Assembly (NCBI GenBank): GCA_947496705.1
Contig: CANMDW010000003.1
Span: 281,622 to 345,621, forward strand
DNA length: 64,000 nucleotides
Direction: 5' to 3'
From: an uncultured Aquimarina sp.
GTDB lineage: Bacteria; Bacteroidota; Bacteroidia; Flavobacteriales; Flavobacteriaceae
The translations under genes and the position numbers were made by a program. Shown here in pieces: positions 1-6,947 of the stretch; within the stretch, counting starts at the first letter, position 1, and the number at the start of each line of letters is the position of its first letter. Below the pieces are notes generated by a model. That model ran no database searches and was not told the DNA's origin. It saw only the letters and a list, made by a program, of their open reading frames with translations.

Positions 1-501
1 AAAGAACTGCCTCATTTTGAAGGAGTACCTATTTTTCCTAATAATTTTTGTGGTATCGAGGCCAGAAAACCTTATAATTTTATGTGGTTTGATAACGGCG
101 GGCAAGTAGTGAACCAGCATCCTTATAATTCGATGCATCCTGATTCTACCATGTCTTCTCAATATCCCCTTGAGTATATGGAAGGGATACGCTTTGCCGG
201 ACCTATCGGTAAATGTGATGGTTCTAATAAAGCCTGGAAATTTCCGTATCCGGTAACCTCTACGGTAACTGTTGCAGAGCAACCCCTAAAACTGGTCATT
301 CAACTCAACCAAGATTCTGAAATCAAATTCTTCCCATATGGATTAGATCCTTCAAAGTATTTAAAACATAAAGAACTCTTCAAAGATGTTGATTTTAATA
401 AGATGATCAAATGGTTCAATAAAACCTTCTATTATGGGTTCAAATGGTGGTTTGATGCTTTGTGCGAAGAAACACCCTCAGACTGTCCTTTAGAAGAATA
501 G
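1..501 (+). CDS. C-terminal part of an unrecognised protein (5' end outside window)
   Basis: The reading frame is open from base 1 and ends at a stop at 499-501, so only the last 166 residues are seen and the true start lies upstream. I do not recognise the family. The visible part is rich in aromatic residues (WWF, FYYGFKWWF near the end), has a few cysteines and an acidic tail, and shows no membrane segment or T9SS sorting tail. It converges on the SCO gene, with a bidirectional terminator between them. The in-frame ATG at 82 is probably internal. Confidence 0.6.
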   Translation, partial: KELPHFEGVPIFPNNFCGIEARKPYNFMWFDNGGQVVNQHPYNSMHPDSTMSSQYPLEYMEGIRFAGPIGKCDGSNKAWKFPYPVTSTVTVAEQPLKLVIQLNQDSEIKFFPYGLDPSKYLKHKELFKDVDFNKMIKWFNKTFYYGFKWWFDALCEETPSDCPLEE

Positions 502-525
502 GTATAAACCTGTGAAGATATATTC

Positions 526-552
526 AACCCCGAAGCGTTAAGCTTTGGGGTT
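526..552. terminator. Bidirectional intrinsic terminator between convergent genes
   Basis: An 11-bp stem (AACCCCGAAGC with GCTTTGGGGTT, one G-U pair) and a 5-nt loop lie between the stop of the upstream partial gene and the stop of the SCO gene. T-rich sequence follows on the + strand. Confidence 0.7.
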
Positions 553-554
553 TG

Positions 555-1229
555 TTATTTATTTATTTCTTTCTTTAATATGGTAATATCTTCCAATAAA
601 CGATCGATATCTTCTGGATTGGTGCCATCATAAAAACCACGTATGCGCTTTTTTGTATCTACCAGTACAAAATTTTCGGTATGCACCATATCATAGGGAC
701 CTCCATCTCCATCAGATTTGGCTGCCAGATAGGATTTTCTGGCCAAATCATAGATTTGTTTTTTGTCTCCGGTAACCAGATTCCATTTTGAATCATCTAC
801 TCCTTTTTCGATAGCATATTTCTTCAATCTGGCAACACTATCTATTTTTGGAGTAACAGAATGAGATAATAGTAACACTTCACTATCATCTTTCAATCGC
901 TCCTGGATCTCTTTCATATGTTCGGTCATAATAGGACAAATCGTTTGACAGGTGGTAAAGAAAAAATCGGCTACATAGATCTTGTCTTTATAATCATGCT
1001 GGGTGATCTCTTCTCCATTCTGATTTGTTAATCTAAAATCTGCTATTTTATGATATTTACGAACGTATTGAACGGTGCTATCTACCAATTCTGCATTCAC
1101 CATTTCTGGTTCATACACCGGTAAAATGCGATTTGGTTTAAGAATTGAATATATAATGGAGACGATAATTGCAGAGAGTACAAAAAGTACAACTGCAAAA
1201 AACTTATATTTAGAAAAAAACTGAAGCAT
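555..1229 (-). CDS. SCO1/SenC family copper chaperone-like protein
   Basis: This is a 224-residue thioredoxin-fold protein of the SCO1/SenC/PrrC family. These proteins deliver copper to the CuA site of cytochrome c oxidase or act as thiol-disulfide reductases outside the inner membrane. An N-terminal hydrophobic anchor covers about residues 9-30. The copper-binding pair is CQTIC (C94 and C98), and the distal ligand is H183 in MVHTENF. All three metal ligands are present, so it should be functional. A CAAAATTA box at 1248-1255 (TAATTTTG on the minus strand) lies just upstream and may be its -7 element. No cox genes are seen nearby. Confidence 0.93.
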   Translation of the reverse strand: MLQFFSKYKFFAVVLFVLSAIIVSIIYSILKPNRILPVYEPEMVNAELVDSTVQYVRKYHKIADFRLTNQNGEEITQHDYKDKIYVADFFFTTCQTICPIMTEHMKEIQERLKDDSEVLLLSHSVTPKIDSVARLKKYAIEKGVDDSKWNLVTGDKKQIYDLARKSYLAAKSDGDGGPYDMVHTENFVLVDTKKRIRGFYDGTNPEDIDRLLEDITILKKEINK

Positions 1230-1352
1230 CCTTTATGTATATGGCTGCAAAATTACAAGGATTATCCAGTATAAAAAGGTCGTTTTCATTAAAAAAATAC
1301 TAAATATCTGGATAAGGATCATAGATTTTTTTCATATGCCCTTCTAAAAGGT

Positions 1353-1360
1353 TACTTTTG
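1353..1360 (+). promoter_or_regulatory. Bacteroidota -7 promoter box for rseP
   Basis: TACTTTTG is an exact match to the TAnnTTTG -7 box and lies 25 bases before the rseP start. The -33 position 19 nt upstream reads TTC instead of TTG, so the promoter is supported mainly by the -7 box and its placement. Confidence 0.45.
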
Positions 1361-1385
1361 CGTGATTTAAATTTGAAAACGTCCC

Positions 1386-2705
1386 ATGAGTCCATTTTTT
1401 ATAAAAGCCATACAACTATTATTAAGTTTATCGATCCTGATCGTTTTACATGAGTTAGGGCATTTTATTCCTGCAAAATTATTTAAAACCAGAGTAGAGA
1501 AATTTTTCCTCTTTTTTGATGTAAAATTTGCACTATTTAAGAAAAAAATCGGAGAAACGGTTTACGGTATCGGGTGGTTGCCATTGGGGGGATATGTCAA
1601 AATATCGGGTATGATCGATGAGAGCATGGATAAAGAACAAATGGCGGGCCCACCGCAGCCCTGGGAATTCAGATCCAAGCCGGCCTGGCAACGTTTGATT
1701 ATAATGCTTGGTGGTGTTACCGTGAATATTGTCCTTGGATTCTTTATCTATATGGCCATCATATTTACCTGGGGAACCAGTTATGTTGGCGTAGATGATA
1801 TGCCCGAAGGTTTTAGAATTGATACATCATTTCAACAATACGGTTTCAGAGATGGGGATCGAATTGTATCTGTGAACGATAAAAAATTTGAGGATATGAC
1901 TCAAATTAACAGACATCTCTTTATGAGAGATATCAATTCTGTTGCTGTATTGCATCAAAGTGGTGAGAAAGAAACCATACAAATTCCCGAAGATATAGGA
2001 ACTATTATGTTTGAGTCTGGGGTGCTGCAACCCTTTTCTCCTATCGCGACCAATGTTTTGGATAGTATAGAACCCGGGACTTCTGCAGAAAAGGCTGGTT
2101 TGCAAAAAGGGGATAGAATTATCAGTCTAAATGGCAATACAATTAAATATTGGAATGACTTTATTGAATTAAAATCAGCAGATTCTACAAAGTCGGCTTT
2201 AGCCCTTACCTATCTAAGAGATGGCCAGGAAAGTACTATATCTATTACCCCAGATGAAGAAGGAATCATCGGGGTGTATCCAAAAGCGAATTATAAAATT
2301 CAGCATAAAGATTATTCATTCGGAGAAAGTATTGCAAAAGGATTTGACTTTGGCTACTGGACTTTGCATGACTATATTGCACAATTTAAGTATGTATTCA
2401 CCAAAAAAGGTGCCAGCCAGGTAGGTGGATTTGGAGCCATCGGAAATCTTTTTCCCGACGCATGGAACTGGAAAGTTTTTTGGGGAACCACGGCCTTTAT
2501 CTCTATTATTTTGGCTTTTATGAATATACTTCCTATTCCTGCACTAGATGGTGGGCATGTGATGTTTTTACTATATGAAATCATTGCCGGTAAAAAACCC
2601 AATGACAAGTTTATGGAATATGCACAGCTGGTAGGATTCATTATTTTGGTGTCATTGTTGTTATTTGCCAATGGTAATGATATCTACCGGGCAATTTTTA
2701 AATAG
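1386..2705 (+). CDS. rseP: RseP-like site-2 protease (M50 family)
   Basis: This 439-residue membrane zinc metalloprotease cleaves transmembrane segments, typically anti-sigma factors or signal peptides, within the inner membrane. The zinc motif HELGH is at residues 22-26 in the first membrane helix. The third ligand is in the conserved NILPIPALDGGH motif (D388), and two PDZ-like segments lie between. The C-terminal helix ends near the stop. Length and order match the family, and the ATG follows a good -7 promoter box. No dxr gene precedes it, so it appears monocistronic. Confidence 0.95.
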   Translation: MSPFFIKAIQLLLSLSILIVLHELGHFIPAKLFKTRVEKFFLFFDVKFALFKKKIGETVYGIGWLPLGGYVKISGMIDESMDKEQMAGPPQPWEFRSKPAWQRLIIMLGGVTVNIVLGFFIYMAIIFTWGTSYVGVDDMPEGFRIDTSFQQYGFRDGDRIVSVNDKKFEDMTQINRHLFMRDINSVAVLHQSGEKETIQIPEDIGTIMFESGVLQPFSPIATNVLDSIEPGTSAEKAGLQKGDRIISLNGNTIKYWNDFIELKSADSTKSALALTYLRDGQESTISITPDEEGIIGVYPKANYKIQHKDYSFGESIAKGFDFGYWTLHDYIAQFKYVFTKKGASQVGGFGAIGNLFPDAWNWKVFWGTTAFISIILAFMNILPIPALDGGHVMFLLYEIIAGKKPNDKFMEYAQLVGFIILVSLLLFANGNDIYRAIFK

Positions 2706-2926
2706 TTTTCTGGTAGCATACAGCTAGCATTATAAGAAGTAGTTAGAGAGGCTGCTTCTTATGTATAGGAATATGATCTTGATCAAACCCTTTGTTATGC
2801 ATTCATAGCAGAGGGTTTATAATAGGTATTCGTATCTAAATGGACCAATATTTATATATCCTGATTAAATACGGCTAAAAAATCAGAAAAACCTTTTTGA
2901 GAACTAAAAAATAGTATATATTTGCA

Positions 2927-2957
2927 CTCGCAAAAAGAGAAAAACGCTCTATATTTG
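2927..2957 (+). promoter_or_regulatory. Tandem -7 boxes upstream of tRNA-Asn
   Basis: Two exact TATATTTG boxes lie at 2927-2934 and 2950-2957, the second 12 bases before the mature tRNA start. Both fit TAnnTTTG. A TTG at 2897-2899 is too far (27 nt) from the first box, so the -33 elements are weak. Confidence 0.45.
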
Positions 2958-2968
2958 CAAAACTATAG

Positions 2969-3042
2969 TCCTCCTTAGCTCAGTTGGTTAGAGCATTTGA
3001 CTGTTAATCAAAGGGTCCTTGGTTCGAGCCCAAGAGGGGGAG
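2969..3042 (+). tRNA. tRNA-Asn (anticodon GTT)
   Basis: A full cloverleaf can be folded. The acceptor stem is TCCTCCT with AGGGGGA, the D-stem GCTC with GAGC, the anticodon stem TTTGA with TCAAA around loop CTGTTAA (anticodon GTT), and the T-arm CTTGG-TTCGAGC-CCAAG. The discriminator base is G and CCA is not encoded. A strong terminator follows. Confidence 0.97.
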
Positions 3043-3055
3043 CTTACAATGAAGA

Positions 3056-3086
3056 GGGTATTTGATTTTTCAAATACCCTTTTTTT
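3056..3086 (+). terminator. Intrinsic terminator downstream of tRNA-Asn
   Basis: A perfect 10-bp stem (GGGTATTTGA with TCAAATACCC) with a 4-nt loop is followed by seven T. It ends the tRNA transcript just before the GIY-YIG gene. A second copy, with loop AAAA, is at 3457-3487. Confidence 0.9.
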
Positions 3087-3088
3087 AT

Positions 3089-3385
3089 ATGAATTCTTCA
3101 GAAATGCATCTCGTTTACATTTTACATTCTCAAAAACTCGATCGGTTTTATATTGGCTACTCCTCAAATTTCGAAGAAAGAATAGAATTTCACAAAAATG
3201 CGCCTGCTCATAAATTTACTGCCAAAGCTGATGATTGGACCCTATTTCATAGTATTCATTGCAATTCCAAACCTCAGGCATTATCTATTGAAAAACATAT
3301 CAAGAAAATGAAAAGTAAAACGTATATCCAAAACTTGAAAAAATATCCCGAGATAACTCAAAAACTACTCATAAAATATCAATGA
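3089..3385 (+). CDS. GIY-YIG nuclease-domain protein
   Basis: This is a small single-domain GIY-YIG endonuclease-like protein of about 98 residues. The family cuts DNA using a Tyr-Arg-Glu site in a compact alpha/beta fold. The hallmark strand pair reads VYILHS then YIGYSSN, followed by EERIEFH and later ALSIEKHIKK, where the conserved Glu lies. I start at ATG 3089; ATG 3104 (MHLVYIL) is equally plausible and gives the more typical N-terminus. The gene begins immediately after the tRNA terminator. A truncated second copy of the same tRNA-terminator-gene unit follows at 3389-3581. Confidence 0.8.
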   Translation: MNSSEMHLVYILHSQKLDRFYIGYSSNFEERIEFHKNAPAHKFTAKADDWTLFHSIHCNSKPQALSIEKHIKKMKSKTYIQNLKKYPEITQKLLIKYQ

Positions 3386-3388
3386 TAC

Positions 3389-3581
3389 CTGTTAATCAAA
3401 GCCCCGATAGCTATCGGGGTTGGTTCGAGCCCAAGAGGGGGAGCTTACAATGAAGAGGGTATTTGAAAAATCAAATACCCTTTTTTTATATAAATTCTTC
3501 AGAAATGCATCTCGTTTACATTTTACATTCTCAAAAACTTGATCGGTTTTATATTGGCTACTCCTCAAATTTCGAAGAAAG
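3389..3581 (+). repeat. Truncated tandem duplication of tRNA-Asn 3' half, terminator and GIY-YIG 5' end
   Basis: This segment repeats 3001-3180 almost exactly. It starts within the anticodon loop of the tRNA, runs through the tRNA 3' end and the terminator, and stops 26 codons into the GIY-YIG gene. Differences are a palindrome replacing the variable-loop region, the terminator loop changed from TTTT to AAAA, and a few point changes. The 5' half of the tRNA is missing, so no second functional tRNA exists here. Confidence 0.9.
3402..3419. repeat. Perfect 18-bp palindrome inside the tRNA relic
   Basis: CCCCGATAGCTATCGGGG is perfectly self-complementary. It replaces a few bases of the tRNA variable region in the duplicated copy. 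I recall this type of GC-rich palindrome as a dispersed intergenic element in flavobacterial genomes, but I could not check copy number. Confidence 0.75.
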
Positions 3582-3645
3582 TGATCAATTAGAAAACTTT
3601 TTTTCATACACCTCAGCAAATTTCATAAACTGCTCTGGTTTATAA
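3505..3645 (+). pseudogene. Truncated GIY-YIG gene copy
   Basis: The first 26 codons match the intact GIY-YIG gene, including the VYIL and YIGY strands. The homology then ends at 3581, and the frame runs antisense into the 3' end of the neighbouring metallopeptidase gene before stopping. The upstream start codon of the intact copy is changed to ATA here. The catalytic Glu region is missing, so it cannot be an active nuclease. Confidence 0.8.
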
Positions 3646-4571
3646 GCAGTAAAAATTTCCATAAGAGCCGCTTCTTTGTCTTCAGCCTGATCTATATAAT
3701 ACTGTGTAATCTCTATACCGATATAATACCCTATTTGGAATGGCCATTCTCTTTGATCTGGAAATCGGCCTGAAAACCAACCTTTGGCATCATCAACATG
3801 AGTCAACATATTGGGTTTAAAAGCTTCCCATAATTCTTTTTCATGTTTTCTGCCAAAATCGTTTCTTGATGTATCCTCTAGTCCTGTTGCAAATCGTGTA
3901 ATCATATCTGCTCCTCCTTCTCGAATGGCATATGCCAGCAATGTGCTTAATTCCTGTTGGCGATATATGGACACATAATTATCATACCCTTGTAAGTTAC
4001 GTTGAAACCAGTGTACCATTTCATGAATAGCTACTTGAGGAATGTTTGCCAAAGGCACCAATGGGGTTTTCCCTTTGGGAAAGATCCCCTCCGGAAATTC
4101 GGAAATATCAATTTTTTTGCTAAGTCCAAAATAATCGACAGATATCATAGATCCATTGGGTCTTACAGAACCTCCTCCTCCCCATAATATAAAATAATAA
4201 GTAGGTAATATAGGTTCATTAGGATTTGGATACAATTGTAGTAGTTTACTATATCCTTCTGATATTGTATTTTCAAACTTTTTTAATTTTTTATCTATAT
4301 CTATAAGAGATCGATAAAATTTGGGACGCTTGACAACCTGCTTGGCAAATTTCTCTGGGGAAACGCTATAAATTTTTATCCAGGATTTCAATCCAGGGCT
4401 TCCGTTGTTGAAGTATTTAGTAATCTCATCTACCGGGTCTGATCCAAGCTGAATGGATACATATGCTTTCTTAAAATTCCCTATATCACTATAATCAAAA
4501 ACATATTCTTGCTCTTGGGTATATGCTATTTGTGAGGCTGTGAAAAAAAATATAAATAATGCCTTGTGCAT
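3585..4571 (-). CDS. Secreted zinc metallopeptidase-like protein (gluzincin type)
   Basis: Starting at ATG 4571 the protein has 328 residues and a clear signal peptide (MHKALFIFFFTASQIAYTQ). A longer start at 4616 would bury this signal, so I prefer the shorter one. The zinc motif HEMVH lies at about residues 183-187, and a candidate third ligand is the Glu in REGGADM about 31 residues later. This arrangement resembles predicted Zn-dependent proteases such as the DUF2268 group. The protein should act in the periplasm or outside the cell. Its 3' end abuts the breakpoint of the tRNA/GIY-YIG duplication. The substrate is unknown. Confidence 0.75.
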   Translation of the reverse strand: MHKALFIFFFTASQIAYTQEQEYVFDYSDIGNFKKAYVSIQLGSDPVDEITKYFNNGSPGLKSWIKIYSVSPEKFAKQVVKRPKFYRSLIDIDKKLKKFENTISEGYSKLLQLYPNPNEPILPTYYFILWGGGGSVRPNGSMISVDYFGLSKKIDISEFPEGIFPKGKTPLVPLANIPQVAIHEMVHWFQRNLQGYDNYVSIYRQQELSTLLAYAIREGGADMITRFATGLEDTSRNDFGRKHEKELWEAFKPNMLTHVDDAKGWFSGRFPDQREWPFQIGYYIGIEITQYYIDQAEDKEAALMEIFTAYKPEQFMKFAEVYEKKFSN

Positions 4572-4897
4572 ATGAGGAATACCAATTCCTTTTATCAAAA
4601 TTCTAATACGTGCCATATGTTGAAAATTTTATTTGACTGAAAGAAACATTAATAATAGAAAGATGGATGTTTTTTTGTTATGTTACAGTATGCTCTTGTT
4701 TCAATTTAGCGTGCCTACACCACAAATACGCTGTATGAAGTTACCCATATTTTTGCCGCTTACTATTTCTTATACATTTTTGCTGATTTCAAAACAAAGC
4801 TTTACTAAAGCATCTATAGATAGCCGATATTATATATTTTAGTTCAAAATATCTGTCACACTTAAAGACTAGAATTAGTCTAACCTAATAACAGGGT
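4572..4897. other. Intergenic region between divergent genes
   Basis: This AT-rich spacer carries the upstream regions of the metallopeptidase (minus) and the sigma factor (plus). A TATTTTTG box at 4748-4755 fits the -7 consensus but has no TTG at the right distance. A 69-codon open frame inside it has no gene-like features. Confidence 0.4.
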
Positions 4898-5710
4898 ATG
4901 AGTGAAAAATTAGAAATAGTAGTTATCAAAGCAAATTCAGGAGATAAAAAAGCGCTAGAGTTGGTCGTTTTTCAAATCAAAGATATGGTGTATAATCTAT
5001 CATTGAAAATGTTACTGTTTCCAGAAGATGCAAAAGATGCCACTCAGGAAATACTAATAAAAATTATCACACATCTTAGTACTTTTAAACAAGAAAGTAA
5101 ATTTACTACTTGGGTGTATCGAATTGCTACTAATTATCTTTTAACCATTAAGCGCAAAACAACCAAAGATGTTGTAAAGTCCTTTGGAGATTATGCAAAT
5201 TTGATTGACTCTGGACAGTCAGATAGAGTTACCTACACTGAAAATGAAGGGGAGTTACTTTTATTGGAAGAAGAAGTAAAAGTTAGTTGTACTCACGGAC
5301 TTTTATTATGCTTAAATAAATCTTCCAGAATGGTATACATTCTTGGAGAAATCCTTGAATTAAATAGTATTGAAGGAGCAGAAATTTTGGCTATGTCTCC
5401 TGAAAATTTCAGAAAACAATTGTCCCGTTCACGAATTAAAATTAGAAGCTTTTTACAATCAAAGTGTGGATTGGTAAATCAAAATAATCTTTGTAGATGC
5501 ATTAAAAAGGTCGATTTTCTCATTGAAAAGAATATTATAAATCCTGATGAGTTACAATTTGCAAAACATAGTAAGAGAAGCATTGAATTAATTGAAAAAA
5601 TAAATGCTATAGATAAAACTGTTGCTGTTTTTCGGTCGGTACCAATCACTATAGCGCCAAAACAAATACTACAAGAGGTTAAAAAAGCTATAAACTCAAT
5701 TAACATTTGA
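4898..5710 (+). CDS. ECF-like RNA polymerase sigma-70 factor with C-terminal extension
   Basis: This 270-residue protein has a sigma region 2 signature (DAKDATQEILIKIITHL, then KFTTWVYRIATNYLL) at about residues 44-85. A sigma region 4 helix-turn-helix (IEGAEILAMSPENFRKQLSR) lies near 150-170. A tail of about 90 residues follows, with a Cys cluster (KCGLVN..LCRC) that is longer than in ordinary ECF factors. It would direct core polymerase to specific promoters. No anti-sigma gene is adjacent; the next gene starts 3 nt after its stop and encodes a SnoaL-like protein, so the two are likely translationally coupled. Confidence 0.85.
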   Translation: MSEKLEIVVIKANSGDKKALELVVFQIKDMVYNLSLKMLLFPEDAKDATQEILIKIITHLSTFKQESKFTTWVYRIATNYLLTIKRKTTKDVVKSFGDYANLIDSGQSDRVTYTENEGELLLLEEEVKVSCTHGLLLCLNKSSRMVYILGEILELNSIEGAEILAMSPENFRKQLSRSRIKIRSFLQSKCGLVNQNNLCRCIKKVDFLIEKNIINPDELQFAKHSKRSIELIEKINAIDKTVAVFRSVPITIAPKQILQEVKKAINSINI

Positions 5711-5713
5711 AAT

Positions 5714-6106
5714 ATGAATAATTTAATACATAAGTATGTGGAAGTCTGGAATACTCAACAAGTTGAAAGATTGTCAAATATTTTTTCTCAAATTGCTACT
5801 TATAAAGATTTCCTACAAGAAGGAAACGCAATAAACGTTTTATCAACTTCCATTAAAGAGACTGCTCAGGCATTTCCGGATGTTTCATTTGAAATTCTAA
5901 CCCTTATTAAAGGTTCAACCGACAATCTACTTGTATTGGAGTGGCTGATGGGAGGAACAAATAAAGGTCCTTTTTTTGGAACTGAGCCTACTCATAAAAA
6001 GGTGCAAATCTTTGGAGTTGATATTATTCAGGTTAAGGATGAAAGAATTTCAGCAATTCGAAGTTTCTATGATAGTAATCAATTTACAACTCAACTAGGG
6101 ATGTGA
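5714..6106 (+). CDS. SnoaL/NTF2-like protein
   Basis: This is a 130-residue alpha+beta barrel-type protein of the SnoaL-like polyketide cyclase / ester cyclase superfamily. Pattern support comes from the N-terminal helix (YVEVWNTQQVERLSNIF), the F-P-D-V-S-F strand and the terminal FGVDIIQVKDERISAIRSFYD motif. It follows the sigma factor by 3 nt. SnoaL domains fused to ECF sigma factors (ECF41 type) tune promoter use, so a regulatory or ligand-sensing role in trans is one possibility. An enzymatic role is the other. I cannot assign a substrate. Confidence 0.75.
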   Translation: MNNLIHKYVEVWNTQQVERLSNIFSQIATYKDFLQEGNAINVLSTSIKETAQAFPDVSFEILTLIKGSTDNLLVLEWLMGGTNKGPFFGTEPTHKKVQIFGVDIIQVKDERISAIRSFYDSNQFTTQLGM

Positions 6107-6213
6107 AGTATGATCATAAAGAATTTTTGATTTTGATTGACCCTGGAAATGATTTCAGGATATTGGATAACCTTCTCCTTATTTTTTGGCTTCTGTTTTA
6201 TCGGTTATTTAGA

Positions 6214-6516
6214 CTATAAATGTTTTACAAAATTCATATTATTACCAAGGATACGAACCACAAATATTTTTTCTTCTAAAGGATAAAAAAATATGATATG
6301 TGCCTTAAACCTATACCTTGATATCATACTATTTTTAATCGCAATATATTCTCGGCCAATCTCTGGATGTTTTCCTAATTTATTAAGTATCGTTGTTAGA
6401 CTGTCCTTATAGATTTCGGATTGTTTAATCCCAAATTTTTTAATAGTAAAGTCTGCAATTCCTCTTAAATCAATTGAAGCTCGTACACTAAGAGTATAGT
6501 TATTTTGTTCCTTCAT
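6214..6516 (-). CDS. parE: ParE/RelE-type toxin
   Basis: This 100-residue protein has the ParE/RelE toxin fold pattern: SVRASIDLRGIADFTIKKFG at the start, then GREYIAIKNSMISRYRFKAHIIFFYPLEEKIFVVRILG. ParE toxins poison DNA gyrase and RelE toxins cut mRNA; the sequence looks closer to ParE. Its start overlaps the end of the upstream antitoxin gene, the usual coupling for such pairs. The pair sits beside the CRISPR array, as often found in accessory DNA. Confidence 0.88.
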   Translation of the reverse strand: MKEQNNYTLSVRASIDLRGIADFTIKKFGIKQSEIYKDSLTTILNKLGKHPEIGREYIAIKNSMISRYRFKAHIIFFYPLEEKIFVVRILGNNMNFVKHL

Positions 6517-6751
6517 GCGCCTTAATAGCTTGATCCCATATACTATCTACGGTCTCTTTTGATGTTCCGCTTTCAATTCCATCAACTAAAGCATCGTATA
6601 AATCAATATCATTCTTTCTATTCTCTTGATCTTTACGAATAATGTCTCTTACATATTCGCTATCATTAGTATAAAAACCTTTTTCTATTAGACTTTTTAT
6701 ATAAGTATCTTGCTGTTCTGTAAATGTTATGGATTTTCTTATCACTCCCAT
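6500..6751 (-). CDS. parD: ParD-type ribbon-helix-helix antitoxin
   Basis: This is an 83-residue antitoxin. An N-terminal ribbon-helix-helix (RKSITFTEQQDTYIKSLIEK, then YTNDSEYVRDIIRKDQE) binds the operator, and an acidic C-terminal tail wraps the toxin. The ATG at 6751 is preferred over a TTG three codons upstream. It overlaps parE by 17 nt. Such pairs repress their own promoter, which should lie in 6752-6814. Confidence 0.88.
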   Translation of the reverse strand: MGVIRKSITFTEQQDTYIKSLIEKGFYTNDSEYVRDIIRKDQENRKNDIDLYDALVDGIESGTSKETVDSIWDQAIKAHEGTK

Positions 6752-6814
6752 TTGAACCAATTTTATTATTATTGATGCAATTTAGTGATTATTTGATAAT
6801 CAAACAACAGGTAT

Positions 6815-6931
6815 TCAATTTATTTTGTTTTTAATATGCTTTTCACAATAAGCATTATCTGGCTCTTGATTTTTGTCCCAAAATAATGCACCACAACCTT
6901 CCTTTTTACAGTTTCTACGTCCGGCAAGCAT
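6815..6931 (-). CDS. 38-residue zinc-finger-like peptide ORF
   Basis: This short frame lies between the CRISPR array and parD. It encodes a Lys-rich peptide with a C-x4-C pair (C8, C13) and a C-x2-H pair (C29, H32) around an FWDKNQEPDN loop, a pattern able to bind zinc. The frame stays open for several codons upstream into the first CRISPR repeat, so it could be the C-terminal remnant of a longer protein cut off by the array, or a real small protein starting at ATG 6931. The spacing of ligands is the main evidence. Confidence 0.4.
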   Translation of the reverse strand: MLAGRRNCKKEGCGALFWDKNQEPDNAYCEKHIKNKIN

Positions 6932-6947
6932 TGAGCTTTTGAACGAA

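Noticed and set aside
3019..3213. 64-codon ORF starting within tRNA-Asn
   Set aside because: It starts inside the tRNA and runs through the terminator in a different frame from the GIY-YIG gene.
2969..3442. Genomic island bounded by tRNA-Asn and its 3' fragment as att sites
   Set aside because: The two are only about 400 bp apart with no integrase. The repeat also continues well past the tRNA into the GIY-YIG gene, so a tandem duplication explains it better.
4633..4842. 69-codon ORF
   Set aside because: Low-complexity translation without motifs, inside a promoter region between divergent genes.
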